Assembly: GCA_043769275.1 (NCBI GenBank)
Contig: JAYVJM010000061.1
Coordinates: 1 to 38,332, forward strand
Reading direction: 5' to 3'
Length of the DNA: 38,332 bases
From: JAYVJM01 sp043769275
Lineage (GTDB): Bacteria; Pseudomonadota; Gammaproteobacteria; Pseudomonadales; UBA7239
The translations under genes and the position numbers were made by a program. The notes beneath the pieces are model-generated. The model was not told where the DNA came from. It searched no databases and worked only from the letters and a program-made list of their open reading frames with translations. The first letter of the stretch is position 1. The number at the start of each line of letters is the position of its first letter. This document shows, in pieces, positions 16,355-24,849 of this stretch.

Positions 16355-18223
16355 TTATTCTGTGTCGATAAGCTGCATGGTATTGCTTGCCGCTATGCGT
16401 GGGTTTTGTTGTGCAGTTTTTTCTCGTGCATTTGCATAGTCTCGAACATCTTGCGATATTTTCATCGAGCAAAATTTTGGCCCGCACATCGAGCAAAAGT
16501 GCGCCACTTTCCCAGATTCTTTGGGCAGTGTTTCATCATGAAACGTGCGTGCAGTGTCTGGGTCCAGCCCAAGATTGAACTGATCCTGCCAGCGAAATTC
16601 AAAGCGTGCTTTTGATAGGGCGTTGTCACGAATCTGTGCGCCCGGGTGGCCTTTAGCAAGATCAGCCGCATGTGCGGCAATTTTGTAGGTGATGATGCCG
16701 GTTTTTACATCATCTTTATTTGGCAGCCCAAGATGCTCCTTAGGCGTGACGTAACACAGCATGGCGCAACCAAACCAGCCAATCATTGCAGCACCAATGC
16801 CCGATGTAATGTGGTCATAGCCTGGCGCAATATCGGTTACCAGTGGCCCGAGTGTGTAGAAAGGCGCTTCATCGCAGTGTAACAACTGCTTGTCCATGTT
16901 TTCTTTTACCATGTGCATGGGCACATGACCTGGGCCCTCAATCATGGTTTGTACGTCGTGTTCCCACGCGATTTTTGTTAGCTCTCCCAATGTTTCCAGT
17001 TCGCCAAATTGCGCGGCATCATTGGCATCGGCAATGGAGCCCGGGCGCAAACCGTCACCTAGCGAAAAACTCACGTCATAGGCTTTCATGATTTCGCAAA
17101 TATCTTCGAAGTGCGTATAGAGAAAATTTTCCTTGTGATGTGCCAAGCACCATTTCGCCATAATCGAGCCGCCGCGCGAAACAATACCTGTTGTGCGTTT
17201 GGCGGTGAGAGGCACATAGCGCAATAACACGCCTGCGTGAATGGTGAAATAATCCACGCCTTGTTCCGCCTGCTCGATCAGCGTGTCGCGGAATATTTCC
17301 CACGTCAGGTTTTCAGCAACGCCATCCACTTTTTCGAGTGCCTGATAAATCGGCACGGTGCCGACCGGCACTGGCGAGTTGCGGATAATCCATTCGCGTG
17401 TTTCATGAATGTTTTTCCCCGTGGATAAATCCATGATCGTGTCCGAACCCCAGCGTATTCCCCACGTCAGTTTGGCCACTTCTTCTTCAATGGAAGAGCT
17501 AATGGCGGAATTGCCGATATTGCCGTTAATTTTGACCAAAAAATTACGGCCAATAATCATCGGCTCAAGCTCAACATGGTTGATGTTGGCTGGAATGATG
17601 GCGCGTCCACGTGCGACCTCGTCTCGCACAAACTCTGCGGTAATTTCAGCGGGAATAGCCGCGCCAAAAGATTGTCCTGCATGCTGGGTGTTTAATGTGC
17701 TGGCTTCGGCCAGTTGCGCCCGCTGCATGTTTTCTCGAATAGCTATGTATTCCATTTCTGGCGTAATAATGCCTTGGCGTGCGTAATGCATTTGCGAAAC
17801 ATTGCCGCTTTTTTTAGCTCTGCGCGGCATGCGCAACTGGCCAAAGCGCAAATGTGCTAGATCGTCATTGTGCTGTCTGCTGTGTGTGAATCTTGAGCTG
17901 GCGTTAGTGAGCTGTTCCGTGTCGTTACGCTCTTTTATCCACGCGCTGCGAATGTCGGCTAGTCCTTTGCGCACATCAATTTTGATGGAGGGGTCTGTGT
18001 AAGCCCCCGATGTGTCGTATACGCGAATGGGCGCATTTTCTTCTGTGCCATGTTCGGTCGGCGTGCTGCTCTGCGTGATTTCGCGCATGGGTACACGAAT
18101 GTCTATGCGGCTGCCTTGGATATAAATTTTTCTTGAGCCAGGCAGGGCTGCAACAGACGCTGTGTCGACAGTGGCCGTGTTTGCCAAATGCTCGGGCAAA
18201 GTTTTTTCAATGATGGGGTGCAT
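16355..18223 (-). CDS. thiC: Phosphomethylpyrimidine synthase ThiC
   Basis: A radical SAM enzyme that rearranges aminoimidazole ribotide to HMP-phosphate in thiamin synthesis. It is 622 aa, typical for the family. The N-terminal domain has SRKIYIQGSRIDIRVPMREI and DTSGAYTDP. The barrel contains VEPMIIGRNFLVKINGNIGNS (split here by normal text), WGSDTIMDLSTG, DGLRPGS and MIEGPGHVP. The C-terminal iron-sulfur motif is CxxCxxxxC at residues 577, 580 and 585. It lies 13 bases downstream of thiD in the same direction, so both should be controlled by the TPP riboswitch at 19134-19216. No good Shine-Dalgarno precedes the ATG. Confidence 0.97.
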   Translation of the reverse strand: MHPIIEKTLPEHLANTATVDTASVAALPGSRKIYIQGSRIDIRVPMREITQSSTPTEHGTEENAPIRVYDTSGAYTDPSIKIDVRKGLADIRSAWIKERNDTEQLTNASSRFTHSRQHNDDLAHLRFGQLRMPRRAKKSGNVSQMHYARQGIITPEMEYIAIRENMQRAQLAEASTLNTQHAGQSFGAAIPAEITAEFVRDEVARGRAIIPANINHVELEPMIIGRNFLVKINGNIGNSAISSSIEEEVAKLTWGIRWGSDTIMDLSTGKNIHETREWIIRNSPVPVGTVPIYQALEKVDGVAENLTWEIFRDTLIEQAEQGVDYFTIHAGVLLRYVPLTAKRTTGIVSRGGSIMAKWCLAHHKENFLYTHFEDICEIMKAYDVSFSLGDGLRPGSIADANDAAQFGELETLGELTKIAWEHDVQTMIEGPGHVPMHMVKENMDKQLLHCDEAPFYTLGPLVTDIAPGYDHITSGIGAAMIGWFGCAMLCYVTPKEHLGLPNKDDVKTGIITYKIAAHAADLAKGHPGAQIRDNALSKARFEFRWQDQFNLGLDPDTARTFHDETLPKESGKVAHFCSMCGPKFCSMKISQDVRDYANAREKTAQQNPRIAASNTMQLIDTE

Positions 18224-18236
18224 GCTGTTAACTCAA

Positions 18237-19103
18237 TTAAAAAGAATTTATAGGTGTGTTTTGTTGGAAGTTAGGCGTGCTAAATGCGTGGAAGTGATGC
18301 AGTGCTCCAGCATTTGTTTGCGTGTCAGACTGTACGGCAAGCAACGCACCATATACATAGCCGCGTGCATTTTGGATGGCGGATATCAACGCTTGTTTTT
18401 GTGCAATAAAGCTGGCGATAGCGGAACTTAGCGTACAGCCTGCTCCGTGATTGTTGCTGGTTTTTATGCGTGGAGAGCTAAGGATTTCTTGATGTTTGCC
18501 GTGGATAAAAATGTCGCTGCAGTTTTTTTCGTGGTCGTTATAGCCCGCGACTTTGTCCCCGCCAGTGATCAACACCGCAACACCTGTTTGCTGCGCCCAA
18601 GCGTGTGCCGCTGGCATAAAGTTGGTGCCAAATAATACGCGTGCCTCATAAATATTGGGTGTGATTAAGGTCGCGAGCGGCAACAAGTCATCGCGTAAAT
18701 GGTTTATGCCCGCATCATCCAGTAGGTGAGTGCCGCTGCTGGCGATCAACACAGGGTCGAGAATCACGGGAATGTCTTTGTGCTGTTGCAGAATAGCGAC
18801 GAGAACGTCTACCAGTTCGGCATTGGCCAGCATGCCCACTTTGATGGCGACGGGCTGTGCGCTGACGGAACACAAAATTTGTTGCTGCAATTGCACTGCG
18901 GAGACTGGCCATGAACCCTGCACGCCGTGGCTATTTTGCGCGGTGATGGCGGTGATGGCGGTGAGCGCGTAAGCACCACAAGCACTGATGGTTTTGATGT
19001 CGGCCTGTATGCCAGCGCCGCCGCTGGTATCCGAGCCGGCAATGCTCAGTACACAGGGAGGCTTTTTCAAAAAATGCGCAGTCGTCATGTGGTTTTCCAT
19101 CAT
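18237..19103 (-). CDS. thiD: Hydroxymethylpyrimidine/phosphomethylpyrimidine kinase ThiD
   Basis: Phosphorylates HMP and HMP-P to HMP-PP for thiamin synthesis. The 288-aa ribokinase-fold protein has the substrate motif GSDTSGGAGIQADIKT near residues 23-38. It also has ILDPVLIASSG, LITPNIYEA and the intact anion-hole/cysteine loop NHGAGCTLSSAIAS. An alternative start at 19088 (MTTAHF) has a slightly better upstream GGA. It is the first gene behind the TPP riboswitch and is followed by thiC. This is the normal, catalytically complete copy; a degenerate relative lies at 29713-30543. Confidence 0.96.
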   Translation of the reverse strand: MMENHMTTAHFLKKPPCVLSIAGSDTSGGAGIQADIKTISACGAYALTAITAITAQNSHGVQGSWPVSAVQLQQQILCSVSAQPVAIKVGMLANAELVDVLVAILQQHKDIPVILDPVLIASSGTHLLDDAGINHLRDDLLPLATLITPNIYEARVLFGTNFMPAAHAWAQQTGVAVLITGGDKVAGYNDHEKNCSDIFIHGKHQEILSSPRIKTSNNHGAGCTLSSAIASFIAQKQALISAIQNARGYVYGALLAVQSDTQTNAGALHHFHAFSTPNFQQNTPINSF

Positions 19104-19133
19104 GGCGCAGCGAAAACAGGTGAGAGATGATTC

Positions 19134-19216
19134 TGCTTTCCTACGCCAGCATTATCTGGATCAGGTTTGCGGGTGTGTCTCAGCCGTTATACAAATGAAA
19201 AACGGCACCCCGAGCA
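19134..19216 (-). promoter_or_regulatory. TPP riboswitch (THI element) upstream of thiD-thiC
   Basis: On the minus strand the hallmarks appear in order: CTCGGGGTGCC (19204-19214), GGCTGAGA, ACCCGC, and then CCTGATCCAGATAATGC plus GGCGTAGGAAAGCA. The ends can pair as P1 (TGCT with AGCA). This is the conserved thi-box that binds thiamin pyrophosphate, and it ends about 30 bases before the thiD start. That distance suits control by blocking translation initiation, but the mechanism is inferred. Confidence 0.95.
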
Positions 19217-19290
19217 ATGGGCGGCAGTCTATTGATTGTGGCCGGTAGTGTCTAGCAAGGCCGCTCCCACTGCCACGGTGTTTTTCTAGC

Positions 19291-19311
19291 GTAAAATCGC
19301 ACCGATTTTAC
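19291..19311 (+). promoter_or_regulatory. Perfect 9-bp inverted repeat in the thiD/tolC divergent region
   Basis: GTAAAATCG (19291-19299), CAC, CGATTTTAC (19303-19311). It lies between the TPP riboswitch and tolC, about 80 bases before the tolC start. TAAAAT within the left arm could double as a -10 box for tolC. There is no T-run on either side, so an operator is more likely than a terminator. Function is inferred from symmetry and position. Confidence 0.55.
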
Positions 19312-19390
19312 TTTCGGCAATGGAAGGACAGGCTGTGCTGCAATTTGCTAGACTGCCCACCGTCGCCTTTTCGACATTATGGAGCTTCAT

Positions 19391-20788
19391 ATGTTATTGC
19401 TTGTTCGCGTTGTGCTTGCAGCCTTTTTTTGCAGTATGTTTGCCTTGTCGGCGGGTGCTGCAACCTTGGAGGGGATTTACAAGTTGGCACAGCAAAATGA
19501 CGCGCTGTTGAAAGCGCAAAGTGCCACGGCACAGGCCAACCGCGAAACCGGAAATATTTATCGTGCGGTGTTGTTGCCGCAGATAAACGCGGGTCTTTCG
19601 CAGGCAAAATCGGATACCGACATTAAAGGAACAAACTGCGACATGGTGCGCGCCATTGATAAAAGTCGCGCCAATTGCAGCGGCGTGAATGCCACAACGA
19701 AACGAAACAGCGTCACGCTCACGCAACAGTTAGTGAATGCAGAGCTATGGTATGACTACAAAAAAGGCGAAAAAATCACGAAGCAGGCAGATGCGCAATG
19801 GCTTGCCGATGAATTGAGCTTGATCGTGCGTGTGACGGATGCGTACGTCAATGTGCTGCGGACTATCGACACATACAACACGGCGCGAACCAATGAAGAA
19901 GCTATTGCACGTCAGCTTGAGCAAACACAGCAGCGTTTTAATGTGGGTTTGATCGCCATTACTGATGTGCAGGAGTCTAAGGCATCGTATGACACGGCGC
20001 GGGTCGATACGCTCAATGCGCGAGGCAATATCGGCATTGCGTTTGAAGCAGTGCAGGTTTTAACCGGCGAACCGCTGTTGGATATAGCGCCACTTTCAGA
20101 AGCGCTGCCTGTACGTATGCCTGAGCCGCAGGAGCGTAAAAAATGGGAGGATGTGGCACTGGAAAACAACCCTGAGCTTGTCGCCTCCGCGCTGGCCTTC
20201 GAGGCTGCTCGCGAGAATGCCAAAGCGCGTCGCGCAGCCCATTTGCCGACGGTTTCAGGTAGTTTGCAGTACAACGATAGTCGCGTTGATAGTCGCTTTC
20301 ACCCTGGCAGCTCTTTGGATGATCAAACAGGCAACACGATTGGCGTGAGTCTGACGGTGCCCTTATACAGCGGCGGCGGCACCAGTGCGGCGAGCCGGCA
20401 GGCTTATCAGCAACAAATGGCGGCTGAAGATGCGCTTAATAATAATCGCCGTAATATTGTGCAACAGGCGCGCTCTTTTCAGTTGGCGGTCAATACCGAC
20501 ATCGCTCGTATTGCAGCGGGTAAACAGGCAATAGTTTCCGCACAGAGCGCAGTGGATGCCACGCAAGCGGGTTACGACGTAGGTACACGCAATATCGTCG
20601 ATGTGCTGACATCGCAACAACTATTGTTTAAAGCCAAACTGGCGTACTCCAACGCGCGCTATCAATACATTTTGGATGCATTGCGCCTGCAGCAAACAGC
20701 AGGGACTTTATCGGAAGATAATCTACTGAAATTAAATGCTTGGCTGTTGCCTGAGAAAAGTTTGGCTCGGGCGAGTTACGGGATTTGA
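19391..20788 (+). CDS. tolC: TolC family outer-membrane channel protein
   Basis: An outer-membrane efflux duct used by type I secretion and RND pumps. The 465-aa precursor has a signal peptide ending around ALSAGA, then two OEP repeats (about residues 25-215 and 235-445). The repeats are typical: LEGIYKLAQQNDALLKA, RFNVGLIAITDVQESKASYD, ENNPELVASALAFEAARENAK and VGTRNIVDVLTSQQLLFKAK. ATG 19391 follows GGAG by 6 bases and is preferred to ATG 19379, which overlaps that GGAG. An insertion near residues 80-100 carries two cysteines (C83, C96) that could form a disulfide in a loop. The location next to thiC and nudF matches the Pseudomonas order. Confidence 0.94.
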   Translation: MLLLVRVVLAAFFCSMFALSAGAATLEGIYKLAQQNDALLKAQSATAQANRETGNIYRAVLLPQINAGLSQAKSDTDIKGTNCDMVRAIDKSRANCSGVNATTKRNSVTLTQQLVNAELWYDYKKGEKITKQADAQWLADELSLIVRVTDAYVNVLRTIDTYNTARTNEEAIARQLEQTQQRFNVGLIAITDVQESKASYDTARVDTLNARGNIGIAFEAVQVLTGEPLLDIAPLSEALPVRMPEPQERKKWEDVALENNPELVASALAFEAARENAKARRAAHLPTVSGSLQYNDSRVDSRFHPGSSLDDQTGNTIGVSLTVPLYSGGGTSAASRQAYQQQMAAEDALNNNRRNIVQQARSFQLAVNTDIARIAAGKQAIVSAQSAVDATQAGYDVGTRNIVDVLTSQQLLFKAKLAYSNARYQYILDALRLQQTAGTLSEDNLLKLNAWLLPEKSLARASYGI

Positions 20789-20829
20789 TGTTCAAGCCAT
20801 TAGCGGTTTCTATAAGTTTTGCAAAAAAC

Positions 20830-21036
20830 TCAGCCGCCACCAATGGCATGAACAATTTCTACACAATCGCCATCCACCAAATGCCGTGTGTGATGCTGGC
20901 TGCGTGGCAGAATGTTGTCATTGATCTCCACCGCGTAGCGTTTGCCGGCTAACCCCAATGTATCGATCAGCGTGGCAATGGTTTGGTTCGTGGCCAGCTC
21001 ATAAGGCTGGCCATTCAGTTTGATGTGAGTCGTCAT
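20830..21036 (-). CDS. thiS: Sulfur carrier protein ThiS
   Basis: A ubiquitin-like 68-aa protein whose C-terminal Gly-Gly is adenylated and thiocarboxylated to donate sulfur for the thiazole ring. The start IKLNGQPYELATNQTIATLI, the middle VEINDNILPRSQH and the terminal VEIVHAIGGG are diagnostic. It begins directly at the stop of the DUF423 gene (TAAATG). thiG, its normal next gene, is absent: tolC ends convergently 41 bases away. Confidence 0.95.
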   Translation of the reverse strand: MTTHIKLNGQPYELATNQTIATLIDTLGLAGKRYAVEINDNILPRSQHHTRHLVDGDCVEIVHAIGGG

Positions 21037-21411
21037 TTACGCAGCCCCCCACGCGCCAATGGCAAGACACGCCCACGCCACCAGCCACAGTGCGCCGCCC
21101 AGCGGTGTTATCGCTCCCAGCCAGCGCAAACCTGTCAGGGAAAGCGGATACAAGCTGCCGCAAAACAGCACAATGCCCGCAGTAAACAGCCAGCCGCTGG
21201 CGACAATTAAGCGGTTGTTGATGCCATTCGCCAGCAGCACGCCCACGGCCAGCAGCGCCAGCGCGTGCCAGAAATGGTATTGCACGGCGGTTTGATACAC
21301 CGCCATCAAATCGGCAGAAAGGCGCTGTTTTAACGCATGCGCACCGAAGGCACCCAATGCCACGGCCAAAAAACCACAGGTTGCGGCAATGCTGATAAAT
21401 AGACGTGCCAT
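21037..21411 (-). CDS. DUF423 family small inner-membrane protein
   Basis: A 124-aa protein with about four hydrophobic helices and the family signature LAVALGAFGAHALKQRL (residues about 15-31) and YQTAVQYHFWHALALLAVG. Function is not known; the family is a common neighbour of thiS in pseudomonads. ATG 21411 gives the usual length. An upstream in-frame start at 21462 lies inside a repeat element and is unlikely. Confidence 0.9.
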   Translation of the reverse strand: MARLFISIAATCGFLAVALGAFGAHALKQRLSADLMAVYQTAVQYHFWHALALLAVGVLLANGINNRLIVASGWLFTAGIVLFCGSLYPLSLTGLRWLGAITPLGGALWLVAWACLAIGAWGAA

Positions 21412-21451
21412 GACAAAGAGTCCATTAATGGAATGGAATGCAGTGGTGTTG

Positions 21452-21540
21452 TCCTTCGACAAGCTCAGGACGAACGGGTAATTAAGTTCGTTCGCTGAGC
21501 TGATTAGTGCCGTTCGTGGTGAGCTTGCCGAGCCATGAAT
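21452..21540. repeat. REP-like repeat, copy 1
   Basis: CCTTCGACAAGCTCAGGACG with AACGGG is followed about 30 bases later by CGTTCGTGGTGAGCTTGCCG plus AGCCATGAAT. These are the two halves of the widespread interspersed palindrome. Related copies occur at 26116-26159 and 29588-29638. It lies upstream of the DUF423 gene and downstream of the thiolase. Confidence 0.85.
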
Positions 21541-21555
21541 GGAGCGGAATAAGTG

Positions 21556-22731
21556 TTAAATCCGCTCAATAATTGTACCCGTACCGATAGACGCGCCGCA
21601 GCACATGGTAATCAGTGCCGTGGTTTTGTTGCTGCGTTCCAGTTCGTGCAATGCGGTGCAGATCAAACGCGCACCCGTCGAGCCGACCGGATGACCCAAG
21701 GCAATCGCACCGCCGTTGACGTTGACGCGGCTCATGTCGGCATTAAATGCGCGCTGCCAGCTCAACACCACGGCGGCAAAGGCTTCGTTGATTTCAACGA
21801 GGTCGATGTCGTTCATTGTCATACCGGTTTTCTTGAGCAGTAATTTGGTGGCGTCGACGGGGCCGTCCAGCAGATAGTACGGGTCTGTTCCTGTCACAAC
21901 GCCCGTAATGATGCGTGCGCGCGGTTTTAGTCCGCGCATTTTGGCTTCTTCTGCGCTCATCCACAGTGCCGCAGCAGAGCCGTCCGACAGTTGCGAGCTG
22001 TTACCAGCCGTGTGTATACCGCCTTCGGCAACTGTTTTGAGGTTGGCCAAACCTTCCATTGTCGTGTCGCGTGGGCCTTGATCCCGAGTGACCAGCTTGA
22101 ACTCGCCATTGGGTTTGCCGTCTTCACCGAATGCCGGTGCGTTGACGTGTAACACCTCACGGTCGAAGCGTCCTTCTGCCCATGCCTGCTTGGCGCGACG
22201 CTGTGATTCCAATGCCAGCGCGTCGACATCGTGGCGTGTGAGGCCGTGCTTTTTAGCGATGCGTTCAGCCGATTGAAACTGGTCGGGCGTTGAATCCCAC
22301 GGCCAAGATTGTGGTTGAAAATAACCAGGGCCATTGTAGACATTGGAGCCCATTGGTACGCGGCTCATGGCTTCAACGCCGCAGGCGATGCCGATATTGA
22401 TTTGCCCGTCTTTGATCAGCGATGAAATCAGGTGATTGGCCGCTTGCGCAGAGCCGCACTGGGTGTCGATTGTGCAGGCACCTGCCGTAAAGTCTTTGCC
22501 CATTGATAGCCACGCATTGCGTGTCACGTTGCCTGCTTGTTCACCCGCTTGTGTTACGCAGCCGCCGTAAATTTGTTCGACATCGGCAAAGTCGATCCCC
22601 GCTTTTTCAACCACACCGCGCATAGCCAGTGCCAGTAATTCAGTGGCATGAAAACCGTTCAGATCACCAATAACGGCTTTTCCGCGCGCAATGGGCGTGC
22701 GCACAGCTTCAACAATGACTGCTTCTCTCAT
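21556..22731 (-). CDS. Thiolase family acetyl-CoA acyltransferase
   Basis: Catalyses thiolytic cleavage or Claisen condensation of acyl-CoA. The 391-aa protein is complete: the nucleophile cysteine C92 sits in DTQCGSAQAANH, and the substrate loop with NEAF and GHPVGSTGAR is present. So is the second cysteine in MCCGASIGTG (C377/C378). ATG 22731 has an excellent AAGGAG 7 bases upstream; the 21 residues of an upstream in-frame extension are not thiolase-like. The sequence looks closer to fatty-acid/steroid degradative thiolases than to biosynthetic PhbA, but the substrate cannot be told. No partner beta-oxidation genes are adjacent. Confidence 0.92.
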   Translation of the reverse strand: MREAVIVEAVRTPIARGKAVIGDLNGFHATELLALAMRGVVEKAGIDFADVEQIYGGCVTQAGEQAGNVTRNAWLSMGKDFTAGACTIDTQCGSAQAANHLISSLIKDGQINIGIACGVEAMSRVPMGSNVYNGPGYFQPQSWPWDSTPDQFQSAERIAKKHGLTRHDVDALALESQRRAKQAWAEGRFDREVLHVNAPAFGEDGKPNGEFKLVTRDQGPRDTTMEGLANLKTVAEGGIHTAGNSSQLSDGSAAALWMSAEEAKMRGLKPRARIITGVVTGTDPYYLLDGPVDATKLLLKKTGMTMNDIDLVEINEAFAAVVLSWQRAFNADMSRVNVNGGAIALGHPVGSTGARLICTALHELERSNKTTALITMCCGASIGTGTIIERI

Positions 22732-22999
22732 GGAACAACTCCTTAGGGCTAAAAAAATGTGGGCATATACAAACGGCACATGCTGGTTTGGCATGCTTGT
22801 CTGCCATAACCGGTCGTTTTCTTATTCGATTCCGGAACGCCAGAAGGTGCGCATTGTAGAGGCTGGCAGCCCATGTTCCAACTAAAAGCCTTGCTAGGCC
22901 ACACATGTGCGTTGAGCGACGGTGTGAATTTTGAGCAGCTTTGGTGTAGGTGGTCTACTCTTACTCAACGATGTTAATTATCAACATGAGGGGGTATGT

Positions 23000-24769
23000 A
23001 TGCGCGCCAAGCGAGTGTGGAATGCAATGACGTATTTTTTGTGGTTAATGATGCTACTTGTGGCCGCAGAGCCTGTGGTTTCTGTAGCGCAAGGCGCTGC
23101 GTCAGTCAGGCCTCTTCCTGCTCCTGTTGCGCAACTTAAAGGCCGTGACTTTACACTCGATACGGACATTGGCCTGTACCTTCGAATATTGCCAAATGAT
23201 GGCTCTAAGGCCGCTGTGGGTACTGAAAATGGGGTTTATGGCGCGATAAGTTGTTTTTCTGTGGACGGCAAAAACTGTTCGGTGCCGGCTTATCCGTTTA
23301 CCGTTGCCAAACCACTTTATTGCGGTGCTGAGCACAAAGCCATATATGGATCAACGGGCTACGATACTCGTAAACATTGGTGCTCACGTGCCTATGCAAA
23401 ATACCTTGCGCGCTGGACGTATCATGGGGCAACAGACAGAGCGATCTCGGTTAATCCAGACGGCGATGTGCAGTGTTATGCGCGAATGGGGGATGACGTG
23501 TGTACGGGTGGAAAACTTGCTAAATCACTCGACCCCAAGGAAACAACCGATTTGCCTGCTGTCTTGAAAAAAGTTTGGGCGACCAATCCATCACCTTTCA
23601 TTTGTACCGGCTATGGCAGAAGCAGTGTATGTGGCAAGGCATACGGTGCTATTGGTAATTTCGTTGCCGTGCTTAACGACACTCAGTTTAGGTGGACGCA
23701 CTGCTTGGATGATGCAAACTCCGATCGCTGCCGGCAGGAAAAGGCAACATACAGAGGGGATGAAAAAGCTGCCTCTAGGGATTACAACATTGCCATGCGT
23801 GATGCGATTGCTAGGCTGTCTGCCAGTTTGGGGCCGGAAATGTTGTCATCGGAAAGCAGCATTAAAACGTACGGCAATCACAGGCGCAAAATTGTTGCGA
23901 CCATTATTAATGGCGACTTGACTGCATTCGGCAGTCAACATGACTATTTGGATTTTTTCAAAAGTATTTGGGGCGCCAGTAATATTGGCGTAAGCCACCT
24001 TTATCCGGGCTTGGGTAACCATGATTATGAAAATAATGTGAACGATTGCTGGCGGAACCAGTGCGCTATTTATATGCTGGATTATTTTTATAAGAGAATC
24101 AAAAGCGATCCTTTCATATCTTTTTTCGATGCCCAAATGGGTGATAACGGCACTGATTTCAAATGGTGGAGTGGCAGCTTGGCCTATAGCTGGAATATTG
24201 GGAAATTTCATTTTGTGCAACTCAACAACTATCCGTCCTACACGCGAGAATGGTATAACGACAACATAACAAAGTTTGCGCACACAAAAATATCCGCCGG
24301 AACAGGCATCATGGATAAAGATTTGGCGGATTCTGATACCAATAAAGAGCCTGTTATTCTTAATTTCCACAGAACCGAGGATTTCGTTTTCAGCGATCAA
24401 GCGCTTATTCAAAAATTAGACAAGCATAAGGTTGCGGCCATCTTTAACGGACATGTCCACAACGCATCTGGTCAATATCGTACCGTTACCACGAAGCTCG
24501 GAAGTGTTCCTGCGTTCATAGCAGGAACCCCAATGGAGGGCCAGTTTATGCTGGTGCAACTGCGCGATAAGCGCCTTTGTATATGGAAAATGTTGGTGGA
24601 CATTTACCAGAAAGATGCGCTTGATAACCCGATGCTATATGTGGTGGACAAGTATGGTGCTAAGTTTCCTGTTGATACGCGCTCCAGCAGGTCGCTGATG
24701 CAGCTTTTTGAGTCGGATGACAATAACCCTGTCGGAGGACAGTACGTTTCGTATGTAGTGCCGCTGTAA
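23000..24769 (+). CDS. Secreted calcineurin-like metallophosphoesterase, substrate unknown
   Basis: A 589-aa exported protein. A signal peptide covers about residues 1-31 (LWLMMLLVAAEPVVSVAQG). A cysteine-rich N-terminal region to about 215 has no domain I recognise. The metallophosphoesterase domain has VLNDTQF (D227, with Gln where His is usual), INGDLTAFG (D306), LGNHDYENN (H341), LNFHRTED (H457) and NGHVHNASG (484-487). The 13 cysteines suggest disulfides, which fits an oxidising periplasmic or extracellular site. ATG 23000 follows GAGGGGG. It stands alone with its own terminator at 24793-24828. The enzymatic class is supported by motifs; the substrate is not. Confidence 0.85.
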   Translation: MRAKRVWNAMTYFLWLMMLLVAAEPVVSVAQGAASVRPLPAPVAQLKGRDFTLDTDIGLYLRILPNDGSKAAVGTENGVYGAISCFSVDGKNCSVPAYPFTVAKPLYCGAEHKAIYGSTGYDTRKHWCSRAYAKYLARWTYHGATDRAISVNPDGDVQCYARMGDDVCTGGKLAKSLDPKETTDLPAVLKKVWATNPSPFICTGYGRSSVCGKAYGAIGNFVAVLNDTQFRWTHCLDDANSDRCRQEKATYRGDEKAASRDYNIAMRDAIARLSASLGPEMLSSESSIKTYGNHRRKIVATIINGDLTAFGSQHDYLDFFKSIWGASNIGVSHLYPGLGNHDYENNVNDCWRNQCAIYMLDYFYKRIKSDPFISFFDAQMGDNGTDFKWWSGSLAYSWNIGKFHFVQLNNYPSYTREWYNDNITKFAHTKISAGTGIMDKDLADSDTNKEPVILNFHRTEDFVFSDQALIQKLDKHKVAAIFNGHVHNASGQYRTVTTKLGSVPAFIAGTPMEGQFMLVQLRDKRLCIWKMLVDIYQKDALDNPMLYVVDKYGAKFPVDTRSSRSLMQLFESDDNNPVGGQYVSYVVPL

Positions 24770-24792
24770 CGGGTTACGTCTACGGCTAATGG

Positions 24793-24828
24793 AGCCAAGA
24801 TGCGGCGTTTGCTGTGTCTTGGCTTTTT
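24793..24828 (+). terminator. Rho-independent terminator after the metallophosphoesterase gene
   Basis: The 14-bp stem AGCCAAGATGCGGC / GCTGTGTCTTGGCT (with three G-T pairs) and a GTTT loop is followed by a T5 run. Confidence 0.88.
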
Positions 24829-24849
24829 GTATAGAGGGGGCTAATGCCA

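Noticed and set aside
21411..21462. Longer N-terminus for the DUF423 protein
   Set aside because: The added codons begin in a repeat element and give an unusual length for the family.
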